DNA of 64,000 nucleotides from Oreocharis arfaki (lineage: Eukaryota > Chordata > Aves > Passeriformes > Paramythiidae): positions 766,036 through 830,035 of the forward strand of contig VZRR01011463.1 in NCBI GenBank assembly GCA_013398015.1, given 5' to 3'. A program made the translations under genes and the position numbers. A model generated the notes under the pieces. It searched no databases. It saw only the letters and a program-made list of their open reading frames with translations, and was not told the DNA's origin. Below, piece by piece: positions 51,398 to 64,000 of the stretch. Numbering within the stretch: the first letter of the stretch is position 1; the number at the start of each line of letters is the position of its first letter.

Positions 51398-54300
51398 AGC
51401 AGGAGCACACTGACTGAAAAGTATCTCACCACCATTTGGGAGCATAGAGTACTGCAAAAAATGACAGCCTATCTTTGCTGTCCAAGAAAAGAGCTGGTAA
51501 AAGCCTCCTAAGTGATTCTGATATCCAAGAGGAGGCTGTGCTATAAGGCAATGTCTGGGACTTCTCTATACGCTGGCTGTCAACATAAACACTAAGAATG
51601 TCAGAGATCGAGCGTTCAGTCATGTTTTAAACATCAGACAGTCACAGTTTCTCATCCCGCACATCACATCTCCATAAACAAGCACCAAACGTGTCAAATG
51701 GATTGCTCACTGTGGTAAACAAGCTCAGTAACATCAGCTCTTCAGCTTCCACTCTTTTCTCACCTCTTTCCACGCTGACGTTTTGTGTAGCAGGCAAATG
51801 GGTGCCTGAGAGACCACACAGAAAAATGGAAAACCTTCTTTTCTATTGGACTTCTAAAGTATTTCAGTACCTAGAAATGCAAATCAGTGCCCCCAAAATC
51901 ACAAATGGGAATTAAGTGCTTATGCATTATTTTTTAATCCCAAGAAATTTCTATGCATATCTTTAAGTACTCAAATACCTTTGAGAATTTGGACTCTGGA
52001 GCACTCAAGTCAATTGAAATCTTTGTGTCTACAGAAGAAAAAAATGGATCAAACAAACTAGAAAGCACAGTGTTGTCTGGGAGATATTATAGGATGATGT
52101 CAGCTATGTGAACTGTGGTTTCTTTATTTCGCTCACTACATTTTGTCTTAACCATTAACTGATTTGCTCTTCAGTAGACCCTTGTTTGAACCTTAAGGCT
52201 CCTTGAGATTGAACAGACCTCCAGATCACTCTAGGTACTTGTATTAGCAGTTTAACTCACACTGAAGAGACATTCAAAAATGACCATACAGAAGACATCT
52301 ACTAAAAACAAAAGCAGTTCAGTAGAGACAAACAGATTGTCCACAAAGGCCATTCATGCAGCACACATTGGCTTTTTTTTGGCTGTGGAATGCAGGGGGA
52401 AAAAAGTTGACCACAGAATTTTAATTATGTTAAACAAGACTTGCCTAACTCTGCCAGTGCATCAAATTTGAGTTTAATAGCCCTCAATCAGGTATACAAA
52501 GTGCTGAGCTGACAAAAGGGGCTGTTTTGTATATACTTACATTGAAATACATTGCTTAACCGAATGAAACCTTTTCCAGAGGAAGACAAGGCAGACCTGA
52601 AGTTCTCTTCAATTTATTTCTAAATCCATATAATAAAACCAAAAGTATTTACCAAGCAATCCTTTCAAAAGCACGGTTTACATTTCAGAAAATGAGGTCT
52701 AAATCAACATTTAATTTGAGCAGATGGAACCAATTTTCCCTTTTGTAGGGCAAGCATGCAGCATTATTTAACTCTGAGCTTTTTCAACACTTTATTGGCC
52801 TGATTACATCACGTTACAGTATGTCCAGTTATAACGAGGCATCATCATGATCTGCAGTAAAGTCCAGTGAGCTACACATAATGAAATAATGGTACCTTCA
52901 AGGTGAAATTACACACCTACAATTCAGTTCCTTGTGGACTGAGCTGCCCCAGCTAATTCAGCACATTGCTACACATTTCCAAAGGGTTTTTTTTCAGCTG
53001 CAGGTCAGCTGAAATGCCAAACTCTTTATGCAGTTGATTACTGCCAGACAAGATGTGCATGTACACAGCGCTGATGTACTCTCTCATTCAGATGCCCTAG
53101 CACACTCAGGTTAAATCAAGTGATCTACTCCTAAATCCAGGCACCATTCTAAAGACAAAAACCCCTACATTTTAAATTCACCTTAACAGCCTGCTAAAGG
53201 TTAGACCTGTGCTTCAGAGAACTGCACATAGGTCAGCTATAGACACAGATCTACCCACTAAAACGTGACAGGGAAGTAGAGGTACGTCATACAGGTATGA
53301 CACAGAACTGTCCTTCAGGACTCATTTAGCTTACACTAGGCTGCTATGAAAAGAATCACTGATACAAGATCAAATCATACATCAGCTTTGCAGCTAGGGG
53401 TTCCTAGAACAGCACCAGTTCACCTATTCAAGTAAATAAACTCTATTTTTAAGATCTCTCCCATTTATTTTCTGAACATGGCACAGTAGATCCCTTAGCT
53501 TGTTATCAAACCAAAGTCAAACACTTCCACAGGCATGACTCAAAAAAAGCTCAGAAAAAACCCCTCCAGATTTCCATTAGTTGGAATTATTTCTCCTTTC
53601 AATTTAAAAAAAAAAAGTTTATAGCTATTGCAAGCACAAATAGCAATGAATAGCTTGCTGGGATTAATATTTCCATTGATTCCTTTGTGCACAGTCAACC
53701 GAAATTAATTCCTTTACTTCACACTCATATTTATGTGAATGGCACTCATCCTTTGACCTCCTGCCGAACCCTGCACTGGAAATGCATTTGTGGAGCACAA
53801 TTCACACTTTGTTAGGTCTTATTCCAGAAAGCAAATCCTTATTCAGGCTGTAAACAGGGCACCACTGCGAGAAGTTCTGTCCCAGCACCATGTTTCTGTG
53901 GCTGTTACGATGGCTTAGTGTCTATTCTATGAACTTTTTCAAGAAATCTGACAGAACTAGCTGACAAAAAGCCCAGTAACTTCAATAAATTCAGATACTG
54001 AAACCTGGAGGAAAGCGTTATGATTAACCATCTAATTGGACCTCTTGAATTTCACCAGCTGATGCTTGGAACAGCTCCATAATTTCTAGTGGAGATAAAG
54101 CACATCTTCTAGAAGTCACTTGATCTTGATTGAAGTGCATCAAGTGCAGGAAAATCCACTGAATCAAAAGATAAGTTCCAATGTTTAATTACTACTATTT
54201 CGTTTTCAATCTCTCCTTCAACAGGAGAAAATGAAGAGAACAAAAAATCCTCGACATATTTCTAAGGAAGAAAAGAATCAAAGTGATGGAACAGCTTGAA

Positions 54301-54796
54301 TTGGGTTTTCCTTCCTAAAACAAAAACATCAAATCAAGATTTTAAAATCCATTAATGCTTAGATGAGGGCGGGGAAAAAACCTAAACAATTTTCCTCAAT
54401 GACATTCTGATGGTAGCAATGAGCAGAAACATTTCTGCACCATGTAGTTTTCCAATTTAATACCTAGCATATCTAAATTAAAAATTAGAAACTCCAGAGT
54501 CATGCAACTCCTCAATAGTACATGCTGTCATACAGAAATAAGAGAAACATTTGCAGATTTAATGTCTTATGGCTTTTAATCATTGGTAATTCTTAACTTA
54601 ATTTTTTAAAAATCCTATCTCACTTTACAGCGTGTTTTGAGACCTCAAATATCAAGATTTTTCAAATTATTTTGGTGACACCTAAGGACAGTCTTGCCTT
54701 TAATTTACGAAAAAATATTATTACTGTTTGTTTAAATTAGTGGGAGTAACCAGCTAGTAGTGTTATCTGCAAAAGCCTAGAAGTATAGGAAAAGTT

Positions 54797-54822
54797 GGGG
54801 GTGGGTTTTGGGGAGGGTTGGG
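54797..54822 (+). other. Potential G-quadruplex
   Basis: Five G runs of 5, 3, 4, 3 and 3 bases separated by loops of 1, 4, 1 and 2 bases. This satisfies the usual G3+N1-7 pattern with one run to spare. It is followed by a T8 run and a C-rich stretch. No gene or promoter is evident nearby. Confidence 0.7.
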
Positions 54823-57800
54823 TTTTTTTTGTTTAGGTTCTTCCCCTCCCTTAAACATAGAGAAAGAAACACTGTTGCAATTTAAGAGCAGTACCTCTGA
54901 ATAAAAATATTAGACAAAATCATTCTTTGCCTGTTAGGGTATCTAATAGATTTTTTCCCATAAAAGAACACCTAATTTTTATTCCCTTATTCTGTGGTTC
55001 TGTACATTGTAAATGGCATTATACAAAAAAAAAAATCATTTTTTGTACAGCCCTAGAAGGCGTTGCTTCTGAAAGCAGAATTCAAACATTTACTTCACAC
55101 ATAGAGAACAAGCACTGAGTTTTTGAGCATTAAAGAAGAATTGCTCAGTACTGAAGTTCTAATCTTCTAATTGCTGCACCTCACTAAGTACCAAAACCTT
55201 TTATATTCAGAAAATAGAAGTCCATCACATAGAATTTAATTTCTGGAGATCAATCCCTATTCTCAGGGTTGGGACCATTGTAAGTGTCTAGACAAATCTT
55301 CTGCTTAACACAGGCTCAAACAACTTCCAACGCTAAGTTTGAACAGGAAACTTACAAATGCAACATTTCTCTAATTCACCACAGACAATTCATCTGTGTG
55401 GCTCCTGTCATGACACCTATCTCAAAATGTACAAAGTTATTCAGATATGCAACTCAAGCAGAAGCCTAATGCAGGTACTTATTTTCTCTGCATGGAAGAG
55501 AAGTAGGACTGCTGTCCTACTCTTAAATGACAACCACTTCTAGAAATAAAAAAAACAGAGGCATAAACAGGAATTATGATTTTTTTTTCCTTCAACAGCT
55601 TCATTAATGCATTGTTTCTGACCAAGTCAGGCCCCAGCAGAGAAAGACACACAGCTAAAACTAGGCATCATGGCAAGTCTCTGAATTATAGAGTAAACCT
55701 GATGTAATTTGTGCCAATACATGGAAGAGGAGAAACAAAGTTTGATCCTTTGCTCTTTGGAACCTCCGTGTGCAGCCAGTCTTAACATTGCTCATCCATT
55801 TTTGCAATGCCCTTTAAAGCCAAAGCAAAAAAGCACCACATAATGTGAAAATTAATCAACTTATTTGTAGAAGGCAGCCGTCTAAACTTGACTGTGTACC
55901 TTTTTCGGTGGTACAGATGTCTTTTCTAAACTTTTGGAGAAGTTTAAATGTGCCATGCAATTCTGGAGATACTTCAATAGTTTCAAGCCATTAGAGGACT
56001 TGTTTATCAGACCACGGGAGGATGTTTGGGAATAGTTGTTACAGGGCAGTAGCACATAATGATGTTTTCTCAGGAAACCATCCCAGCAACACTGCAGCTC
56101 AGGCATTTTCTGAAGCAAGGGTTTACAGACATAAACATTTATTTTATAAATTCATAAAGATCCTGTCTGAATCCATGTACACCATCAGCATCCATCATCT
56201 GTGGCTAGGACTTCCACAGCCGAGCCGTGTATTGCACAGAAGTCATCTACCTCAGCTTTCTGTGAGCGGTTTTGGCCTTACACTAAGGAAACAAGTGCAT
56301 CCTCATCACCTGCTTACCTTCTCTGGATCGACTGAGATGTTACACCCTCCTCATTCAACACAGTCTTAGTCATTCCCTGCACAGAACAAGCTCCACAGCT
56401 TTGGCCAGCCTTTTACCCCTTCCCATGACTTTCTGGTTCTACCTCATCCTTTTGGAGACAGGGGACCAGGACTACATATGCACCAAGGAATTATGCCATG
56501 ATACTACAAATTTCTTTTCTCCGTTACTTTCCACATGATTCATCCATGTTATAACAGTAACAGAACCCACCTTGTACTTCACAAAACAAGTACAGCAGAG
56601 GCTATATTTAAAAAATTCACCTTATCTGACAGCTACTCTTACCGAACTTTATAATAAACCCAAAACGCAAAAAACAAACCAAAAACCCAAACCAATAATT
56701 AGATTGATTCCATATCAACAAGGCTTTCCCCAAGGGAAAAAAAAAAAACACCAACACATTTATCCCCTTCAGATAATGCATTTATCTTCTTTATCATTAT
56801 TACTGCTATTTACCAATCTGGCACTTTTCAAATAATGTAGCTGATATTTAGCTCTACCATGAGCAATGACCTAGCAAAATGATTCAATTCTACATAGATG
56901 GAATATTAGGCCATGATTTTTTACTCTTCCTAAACTTGGATCTTAACTGACGTCTTCAATATTAAGCTATGAAGATTTACTGTCCTGGTATCTTGGGATC
57001 CTCTTTCTTTAACCATTAGACTAACATGCATTGCTGTTAGGGACAGTAATGAGATCTCATTGATATCCAAGCCCAGTAAAATTTATAGGAGCTCCTTTTT
57101 CTACATATTAAATACTCCAGTGTCAATCTAAGCTTTGTTACTCTGTAGGAGTATTTCCATACAGTTGATGGGGATAGCACTGAAGGAGTGCATTTTTCTG
57201 CAGCTGTGGCTGTTATTTTCAGAGATCAGCAGAAGGAATCTGACCCTACCTTCACCCAGCACCAGAGCAGTATTATGCTACTATGCTTGACAAAGCTGCA
57301 TCGACATTAGCGAGAGCAGTTCCCCTGCAAAAACTTATTTTCACATGTCCCATGTCAAAACAACATTCTCACATTCTAAGTCACTTTAAAAGGGTTTGTT
57401 TGAAAACGAGACATGGCCTTCACAATTAAATCAACAGAAGATGACTGTTACTCAGTTGTTTCTAAGGTGCAAAAAAATATCAGATGCCTTTTCAAGTCTT
57501 TCAACATTATCAGCATCCAGAACAGCCCATTAAGGACACTACTAGCTAGTTTTCTCATCACCCCACTCACCCTGAGCATTTGTAACACCTCTGCCCTGCT
57601 CCTCATGAAAAAAGTTTTATATTATTTCTGTATCACCTTCTCATTATCCAAGTTGTTTTCCTCAAACATTAAAAGCATCTCTGCAGTACAAGTGCCCACA
57701 GTGCAACTTTCAGATCTAAAAGAAATACATAATCACAGTCTTGAGCATCTCATTAGAAGCCTACAGTAGCTGACCAGCTTGCCAGTATATTGAGCTAGTT

Positions 57801-59627
57801 TCTGTGACATGCAAATCTGATTTTAAAACCCAAGTTATTAAAAAATAAATTACTTTCTTTCTTTAAAGTCATTTTCATTTAACCCATTGGAAAGAAACTT
57901 GCAATTTTAACTGACAGAAAAATACAATTTCAGTAAGTCTCATACTTTCATTAGAACATGTATAGATGTATACTTGTATGGGCATATTATGCACCATGAA
58001 CCAAGGTGGCAGGCGCCCAACTAAAGAAATCATCAAGAAATGCTAGCTTGACAAACAAAGACAGAGTTGAGGTAACCACGTCCTTCATGAAAACACCACA
58101 TGGGAGAGTCTCTTAACTGTTCACATTTAGAATGGGTTTTGATGCAAGAGTTAATAGCCACAATATAAGAGCTACACTAATATACTATATTTAACAGTTA
58201 TCTTGTTCAGTAATGATTACCAAAAGGTAAGCCTTGAAACTTCTGTCCATCGCTGAAGAACAAAGCATTTTAAGCACTTCAAGTCATCCAGTTATTCTAC
58301 TGAGGTTAGCCCTAAAATAACCTTGATGTCTTGGTTTCAGTGTGCATTCATTTTTAAAACCCAGCAAGAGGAAAAATATTAACCAGACAGAGCCAAGGAA
58401 GCAGCTGACACCACCATTACATGAAAAGAATGTTCCTCAAAAGTTCAAGCATCTGCATTACTATCCATCACAGTTTCCCCTTCTAATATTTCAAAGACAT
58501 AAAAAAGTGCTAATTGCAGTCTTAAGTGAGAAAGAGGAAGTAACAGACTGCTGGAGTGAGAGAGGATATGGCTCCATCCAACTGCAGACAGACATGCCTT
58601 CTGCTTCCTGGACACTGCCAATGTCACAGACTTGCTAACAGTTAAGAGAGGTCCAGAGGAAAAGAACCTGAAGGGTCACAATTCTACAAGCTTCAGGAGA
58701 ACCTCCAGATGCAGAGCTAGTGTAGTTGCAGCCTCCCAAAACTCAGTCCCCAACCGTCAGCTCTCTTCGGTGTACTCCAAAATACATATTTGGATTTAAA
58801 AGCTCAACACAAAAGTAAAAAGGGGGGAAACAGGATGCACAACATGGAGACACTTGTATCTTCGCATTTTATGCTTCAAGCTTCAGGTAACTAACTAAGT
58901 TGCTGTGCTAAAGCAGGGACCAGTTTTTTCTGTCTCTAAGTGACAGCTTTCTCCTCTGTCAACACACCATTACTTGTCTTTCAGCTCTTTCCAAATATAC
59001 AACAGCCTGTGGGATCTGGATTTTCAGGGCCTAACACACCTTCCTGCTCCCTTATGGGGCAAGAGGTATCTAACACACACTATGCCCACAACTGTATGAA
59101 GTCTGACCAGAACACATACATGCATCAGGTATGTACAACAGACTCTCCAGCATCAATGTGAAAAACAATTTTTAGGGGGTTTCTTAGGCTTTTTAAAAAT
59201 ACGGAGAAATTCATGACTTCCATAACACAGGAAAATAGCAGTTACTAATGTCAACTCCTCAGGCCATATTAGCTGTCTGGTTGGGTAATAAATGCCTCTC
59301 AAGTAGAACCTTACATTCTTCACAGCTCTGGACACTGCAGTGTCTATCTGACAGCTAATGACTCTGCTAACTCCACTCTCATAAAACAGCTGTCACGTGT
59401 TCATAACTTATTTCAAAACTGGCTAGACTGATAATAAAAGGAACCACAACCATCAGCAGCAGAATCTTCCCAAGGTACACAGAAATCACCCAGCCTTGTT
59501 CCCCACTTCACTGTTATCCCCCAAATAGCCAGGGTATTTCGTACAACTGCAATCACTCTTCCCAAGTACACTGTAGATCCATCCTTCATTACACCAGTGT
59601 GAGAGTGGCATTGAGTGTATGTGCTAC

Positions 59628-60131
59628 TGTGCTGCTTTTGGCTGGGATAGAGTTCATTTTTTTCACATCAGCTGGTGTGGGCTATGTTTTGGATTTGCGC
59701 TGGAAACAGTGTTGATAACACAGAGATGTTTTAATTACTGCTGAGCAGGGCTTACACAGTGTCAGGGCCTTGTCTGCCTCTCACACCACCCCACCAGTGA
59801 GGAGGCTGGGGGTGTACAGGATGTTGGGAGATGACAAAGCCAGGAGAGCTGAACAACTCACCCAAGGGATATTCCATACCATAGTCATCACGCCCAGAAC
59901 ATAGAGCTCAAGAAAGAAGGAGGAAGAGAGGGGCATTCAGAGTGATGGTGTTTGTCTTCCCAAGTAACCATCACCCATGATGGGGTCCTGCTTTCCTGGA
60001 GGTGGCTGAACACCTGCCTGCCCATGGGAAGAGGTGATTGAATTCCTTGTTTGGCTTTGCTTGTCTGCGTGGTTTTTGTTTTACCTCTGAAACTATCTTT
60101 ATCTCAACCTGCAAGTTTATCTCTCTTTCAA
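59628..60131 (+). mobile_element. Avian ERV solo LTR
   Basis: Well-preserved LTR of a family common in bird genomes. Seen in order are 'TTTTGGCTGGGATAGAGTT', 'GCTATGTTTTGGATTTG', 'GGAAACAGTGTTGATAACAC', 'CACCCCACCAGTGAGGAGG', 'GGGATATTCCATACCATA', 'GTGATGGTGTTTGTCTTCCC', 'GGCTGAACACCTGCCTGCC' and 'CTATCTTTATCTCAACC'. The U3 promoter area near 59873-59911 is altered: the TATA-like segment reads 'AGAACATAGAGC'. The position where a poly(A) signal is expected reads 'GAAACTATC'. No gag, pol or env sequence is adjacent, so it appears to be a solo LTR left by LTR-LTR recombination. Exact ends and target-site duplication are not resolved. The family name is not assigned. Confidence 0.85.
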
Positions 60132-63100
60132 GAGCTAAAGGATCTCATATACAATGTATTCCAGAAGGTATACAGCAGAAAGCAGAACCTGAATTAGCCT
60201 TGTGTTTAGCAAGGTCAGAAAGCATGGCATATTTCCTGCTACGAAACCTGGTCTTCTGGCTATCCCATGAAAGCAGAATACTGCTTCAGCCCTTCTTTCC
60301 ACGCCTTGTCAACCATCCTGATTTACCTGACCACCAGGATTTTGTAGCAGGGCCTCCCTCCAGACATGGCTCTCATAAAATGATGTGTGTGTGTCTTCTT
60401 GGAGAAAGAGTGTACTACTTTGTGTAGCTGCAGCACAGAAACCCACATCAAGAAAAAGTGCCCTGCACCTTTTTAAGACATGACTCAGAGCAGTAGTGGC
60501 ACCAAGAGCAGGTTGTGTCTCTGGAACATCACTGTGCCTCTGGACCTTCCTCTGTGCACTGCCCTCTCACCACAAGCACACAGCAAAAAGCACATTCTAG
60601 TCACAGCCACAGTTTAAAGACTAAAAAAAAAGTCAGGCTTTTCCATTTCGCACAAGTTAATAACGCTACCAACCTGCTATTTTTCAGTCATCTAAAAACT
60701 ATTACTCTACTCTCCGTTTAAGTTCTTGAACAGTTTACATTTCAAAAGAAAGGGTGTCATTGTAGAATAATATGTTAAAATTGCCTGTAACTGCTCTGAA
60801 TGCACACTCAAAATGGGATTAGTCTTTTCAAAGAGTCTGAACTTTCGGCATGGCACCCACTTTTCATCTTGTCAGAGTGCTACCTGATGCATATATGTAA
60901 CTGGCAAAATCTTCTGTTATTGACAAAAAATGGTTTAGTGCAGTGCTTAAATATATTGCATAAGAGACATAAAAACCAAATTTTCTTTCCAAAAGAGATC
61001 TGTATTCCTCTAACTGCCAAAAAATTAAGGCTGGAAGGGCACTTCTAACTGAGATTTAAGGCTCCCAGTACAGCTGTAACTTCTCAGACGTTTTTAAAAG
61101 CCTCTGCCAACAGTCATCACTGCCCACTGGACCTGCATATTTCATGAATTCAGAAAGTTAGAGGATACCAATAACTAGTACACATCCTACGAAACTCTCC
61201 ACAAAATTGTATCACAACTTGAATAAGAAAAGGCTCTAGAGATTAGTCCCAAACTATAACAATTTTCTTGACAATGGAAAGATTGTTCTAAGTAAGTTAC
61301 AACTCATGAGAATTAGTTTATTGTCAAGCAGAAATTCCCCCTCCTGCCAACTGCAAATCAAAATTTATTGTAAGAACTAGTAGCCAGGTAACGGAGAAAT
61401 TGGTGCCCTTATTCACAGTATAGACACTATGGAAACACACTCAGCAGGTGGAAATCGGTGCTTTGATTTCAGTGACATCACTCCAATTCATGTTAAGTGA
61501 TAATCTGACATTTAATATCCTTCCTGTTCAACATCCTCAGCCCCAGGAAAGAATTAAAAACACTTAGTTCATTTCTGTCATTCCCAATTCAACTATCAGG
61601 CAGCAGTGAGGTGAATGAGTGCTGAGACTGTTGCAAGCTGTTATAGTTACACATTTTCACTACGGGGAAAAGAAACTGGACATTGTTTCAGATCCTTGCA
61701 AATTGAGAGCCAGACAGAAGAAACTGTAAAGAGCTACCATATGACCCACATACCCTTGTCATTCTGGAAAACACATCTGCCTTAAAAAACTTCAATCAGT
61801 ATGATCTATTCCAGTCATGAAAAGAAAACAGCTTAGATTGCATTCTGTTTTACATACAACTTCTGTAGCAGTCCTGGGAGCATGATAACAATACCTCTGT
61901 TCCTTGAATTGCTAACTAGATAGTTGTACATTAAAAAAAAAACCCTAAAATGTGATTGATTTCCTGGAGAGATAAGAATTCTGGTTTACTGAAGGTGACT
62001 ATTTGAACAAGCATCACTACAACGTAAAAACTAGATGCACACATTGCAATAAATCATTTCCAAACTACAGATAAACCATACATCAAAGTATTTCTAACAG
62101 TACATTAGGAAAACAAGCCGCTGAAAAATTTGTATTGGGTTCTTTATTTCAAAGTCTCCCATCATCTTAGAAAAGAAAACGCATATCTTCTTACAAGTTA
62201 AAAAGGAGCTTAAAGAAAAAAGAAGGGTCTTTCCTCACATGAAAGAGCTAGGCTGCAGACTGAGATGCTATGATTTCCCGAGACCTCCCATGCAGTTCCT
62301 CTGGGTTATTACTTACTCAGAGTAGCCAGAGAGCTACAAGTGCTAATACTGATGATGCACAACTCTTACTAAAGCCATTCTGCAGCATGGCCTGCAGGCA
62401 AACTGTACAGATGGTAAGGTTGCCATTTGTCAGGTAGGAATTTAAGTGCAATTTAAACTCTGCACAGCTACAGATTTGAAAACTTTTTTTTTGAAGCTTC
62501 AAAGTTATTTTCTTTCAATTATTTTTTTCTCCCACAGCAGGAATAACTGTCATCTTTACTCTCCTCCCAGCAACCTCAGGAACAGAAACTCTCTTCTCTG
62601 GACATAGCCCTTACTTGCACAAGACCTTCTCTTTCTAGCTGATGCCCTCCTGTTCCTGTGAAAGGAGAACTCACTACGGTTCTAGCCCCTTCTTTCCCCA
62701 TCCCTTTTTCTCCCCAGCAGCCCAAGAGGGAGGGTTTACGCATGAGGCTTTCTGTGAGGTCTTCAGGGTGGAGAGAGGCCAGTGCCTATGGGCAGAGCAG
62801 AGAACCTGTGATTCCATGGCTTGAAAGGTGCAAAGTAGGTCCACAACCCAATGGATGCAAGAGGAGAGGGGGATACAGTGTGCAAAAGACCCCATGCTCA
62901 TATGCGAAACTCCTTAAAGCAGGGTGCATACCTCCAGAAAGCCTGGCTCCCTACTCTTCCCCACTCCAAAGTCCCCCTGCCTTTTTCAGGCCACCTCACC
63001 TGCCAGGGATTCACCCAATTCCTCCAGACAGCCATTGCACCTCACCCACAGCCTAATCTGCACTACCATGAAAGGATCATCACCCTCACCACTGAAATGC

Positions 63101-63139
63101 CTTTAACTAACCCCGTTACATGTGCGCTTCTTTCTCTCC

Positions 63140-63170
<31 letters not shown>

Positions 63171-63789
63171 AGACCACATATAAAAAGGTTGGCTTACTCA
63201 TTTAAGTAAAAAAATACATGTATTTTATAAAGCGTTCTGAAACACACTGTGATTCAGACTTTGCATATTTACTATTATCATTATCGTCACTATTACCGCT
63301 GTCATGATAGCTTTATATATATTGAATAAATTCAATTTCAGTTAAATATCAGGAAAAATACTTCCCTCTCTTCTCTAAAACTGAACTCAGGCCAACTGCT
63401 CCCCCTCATCTTTCCTGACCTTTTTCCTATGCTCCATGAACCACAATATAAGGCGAGTGCCCTTCCTACCAACCCCAGGAGGATCACTTCTTTTGAACAG
63501 CTAGCCTCCATGAGGATATAACCATTTCTGGAATAGGAGAGGAAACACAAGAGCCGTAGGAAAAGGACTTTCAGACAATCTTTGTGCAATGATGCCTTTC
63601 CATTGTGCTTTTGGCCAATGATAGCTCTTGTAAAATGGTGCAAATGAGAACAAGTCCACTAAAAAACAAGTCCTTAGCAAACAATCCAGAGTATGGCTGG
63701 ACAGATGAGCTGAGGTACTTGGCTGCACGGATCAAAAACAGTTTGACAAACAGTTTCTCATTAAACATGGTTATAGCAGCACCTGATAT
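60132..63789. other. Non-genic stretch
   Basis: No supported gene. A C/T-rich stretch at about 62570-63130 keeps several short frames open (up to 132 codons at 62658-63056) without resemblance to a known protein. It leads into the TC/TA microsatellite at 63133-63170. Confidence 0.55.
63133..63170 (+). repeat. Compound (TC)n(TA)n microsatellite
   Basis: A pyrimidine lead-in, then (TC)8 at 63141-63156 followed directly by (TA)7 at 63157-63170. Compound dinucleotide repeat, likely variable in length. Confidence 0.95.
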
Positions 63790-64000
63790 TTGGAGCTAAC
63801 ATCTGGCTGGTCACCAGTCACTTGCAGCACTCACAAGGGCTCAATTCCAAGGACCAGTTCTGTTCAGTATTTTTAACAATGTTGAAGGCACCATTAGTAA
63901 GTTTGCTGATCATACTGCACTGGGATCTGCTGTTGGCTCTTTCGAGGAATGAGAGGCCTTGCAGAGGGATCTAAATAAATTGGAGCATTAAATGGCACTA
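63790..64000 (+). mobile_element. CR1 LINE reverse-transcriptase fragment, runs off window
   Basis: Plus-strand piece of CR1 ORF2. 'GGTCACCAGTCACTTGCAGC', 'AAGGGCTCAATTCCAAGG' and 'CCAGTTCTGTTCAGTATTTT' correspond to the reverse-transcriptase stretch ending in the PQGSVLGPVLF-like motif. Farther on, 63896-63916 reads Ser-Lys-Phe-Ala-Asp-His-Thr where active CR1 has SKFADDT, so the second catalytic aspartate is replaced by histidine. Stops and frame changes interrupt the preceding part. It continues past the window with the 'GCAGAGGGATCTAAATAAAT' segment. It is a dead copy in the same orientation as the CR1 at 34420. Confidence 0.85.

Larger units (their letters stand above)
43076..59627. other. 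Non-genic stretch
   Basis: The longest uninterrupted stretch without a recognised element. Frames are short; a 101-codon minus-strand frame at 49993-50298 and a 118-codon plus-strand frame at 57413-57769 match nothing I know. Listed separately are an ATT-rich tract at 48635-48670, T14/A44 tracts at 51241-51396 and a G-quadruplex motif at 54797-54822. Blocks near 49880-49980 and 53620-53780 are AT-rich with TAAT/ATTA cores and could be conserved non-coding elements. Confidence 0.55.

Noticed and set aside
60038..60427. 129-codon plus-strand frame
   Set aside because: It starts within the LTR at 59628-60131 and runs into flanking DNA; no retroviral or other protein motif is present.
61034..61070. 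'GGCTGGAAGGGCACTTCTAAC', similar to a CR1 tail complement
   Set aside because: The match is short, lacks the 'TCCAACC' continuation and has no further CR1 similarity to the right.
1..64000. CRISPR arrays, operons, phage or other prokaryotic-type systems
   Set aside because: No regularly spaced direct repeats, no tightly packed frames and no ribosome-binding-site pattern; the repeat content is that of a bird genome.

Overview
The window looks like bird nuclear DNA. It carries several CR1 non-LTR retrotransposon fragments with the avian 3' end (a 'CCTTCCAAC...TTCTATGAT' type tail or its complement) and at least two endogenous-retrovirus LTR remnants of kinds I recognise from avian genomes, probably Neoaves. 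It also has few simple repeats and a mostly AT-rich, low-CpG background. I recognise no protein-coding exon, rRNA, tRNA or other RNA gene. Open frames are short (the longest is 221 codons at 32776-33441) and none resembles a known family. The window is best read as intergenic desert or the inside of a very large intron. Nothing here supports a CRISPR array, an operon or any bacterial-type system.

Layout: 1-10856 is AT-rich non-genic DNA with a block dense in homeodomain-type TAAT cores at about 6000-6260. A minus-strand CR1 tail sits at 10857-11100. Positions 11101-24689 are non-genic, with CpG-richer patches at 14285-14610 and 17930-18200 and a possible tRNA-like (SINE-like) piece near 15285-15425. 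Positions 24690-26095 form a small retroelement cluster: an uncertain LTR-like segment, a CR1 3' tail and a degraded LTR. Positions 26096-33664 are non-genic, with a (CA)15 microsatellite at 31341-31370. Positions 33665-37264 hold two almost identical 1,747-bp copies on either side of a 106-N assembly gap, each with the same plus-strand CR1. Positions 37265-59627 are non-genic, with an old minus-strand CR1 near 42860-43075, a 44-bp poly(A) tract at 51353-51396 and a G-quadruplex motif at 54797-54822. A well-preserved LTR lies at 59628-60131. The window ends inside a plus-strand CR1 reverse-transcriptase fragment, 63790-64000.

The most notable observation is the duplication at the gap. The copies differ at only five bases that I could find and run exactly up to the Ns on each side. 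This is the pattern expected when two overlapping contig ends, perhaps from two haplotypes, are placed in tandem instead of merged. A real recent tandem duplication is the alternative. I find no convincing previously undescribed biological system. The other items of interest are candidate conserved non-coding blocks, which need cross-species alignment, and several structural or low-complexity motifs.
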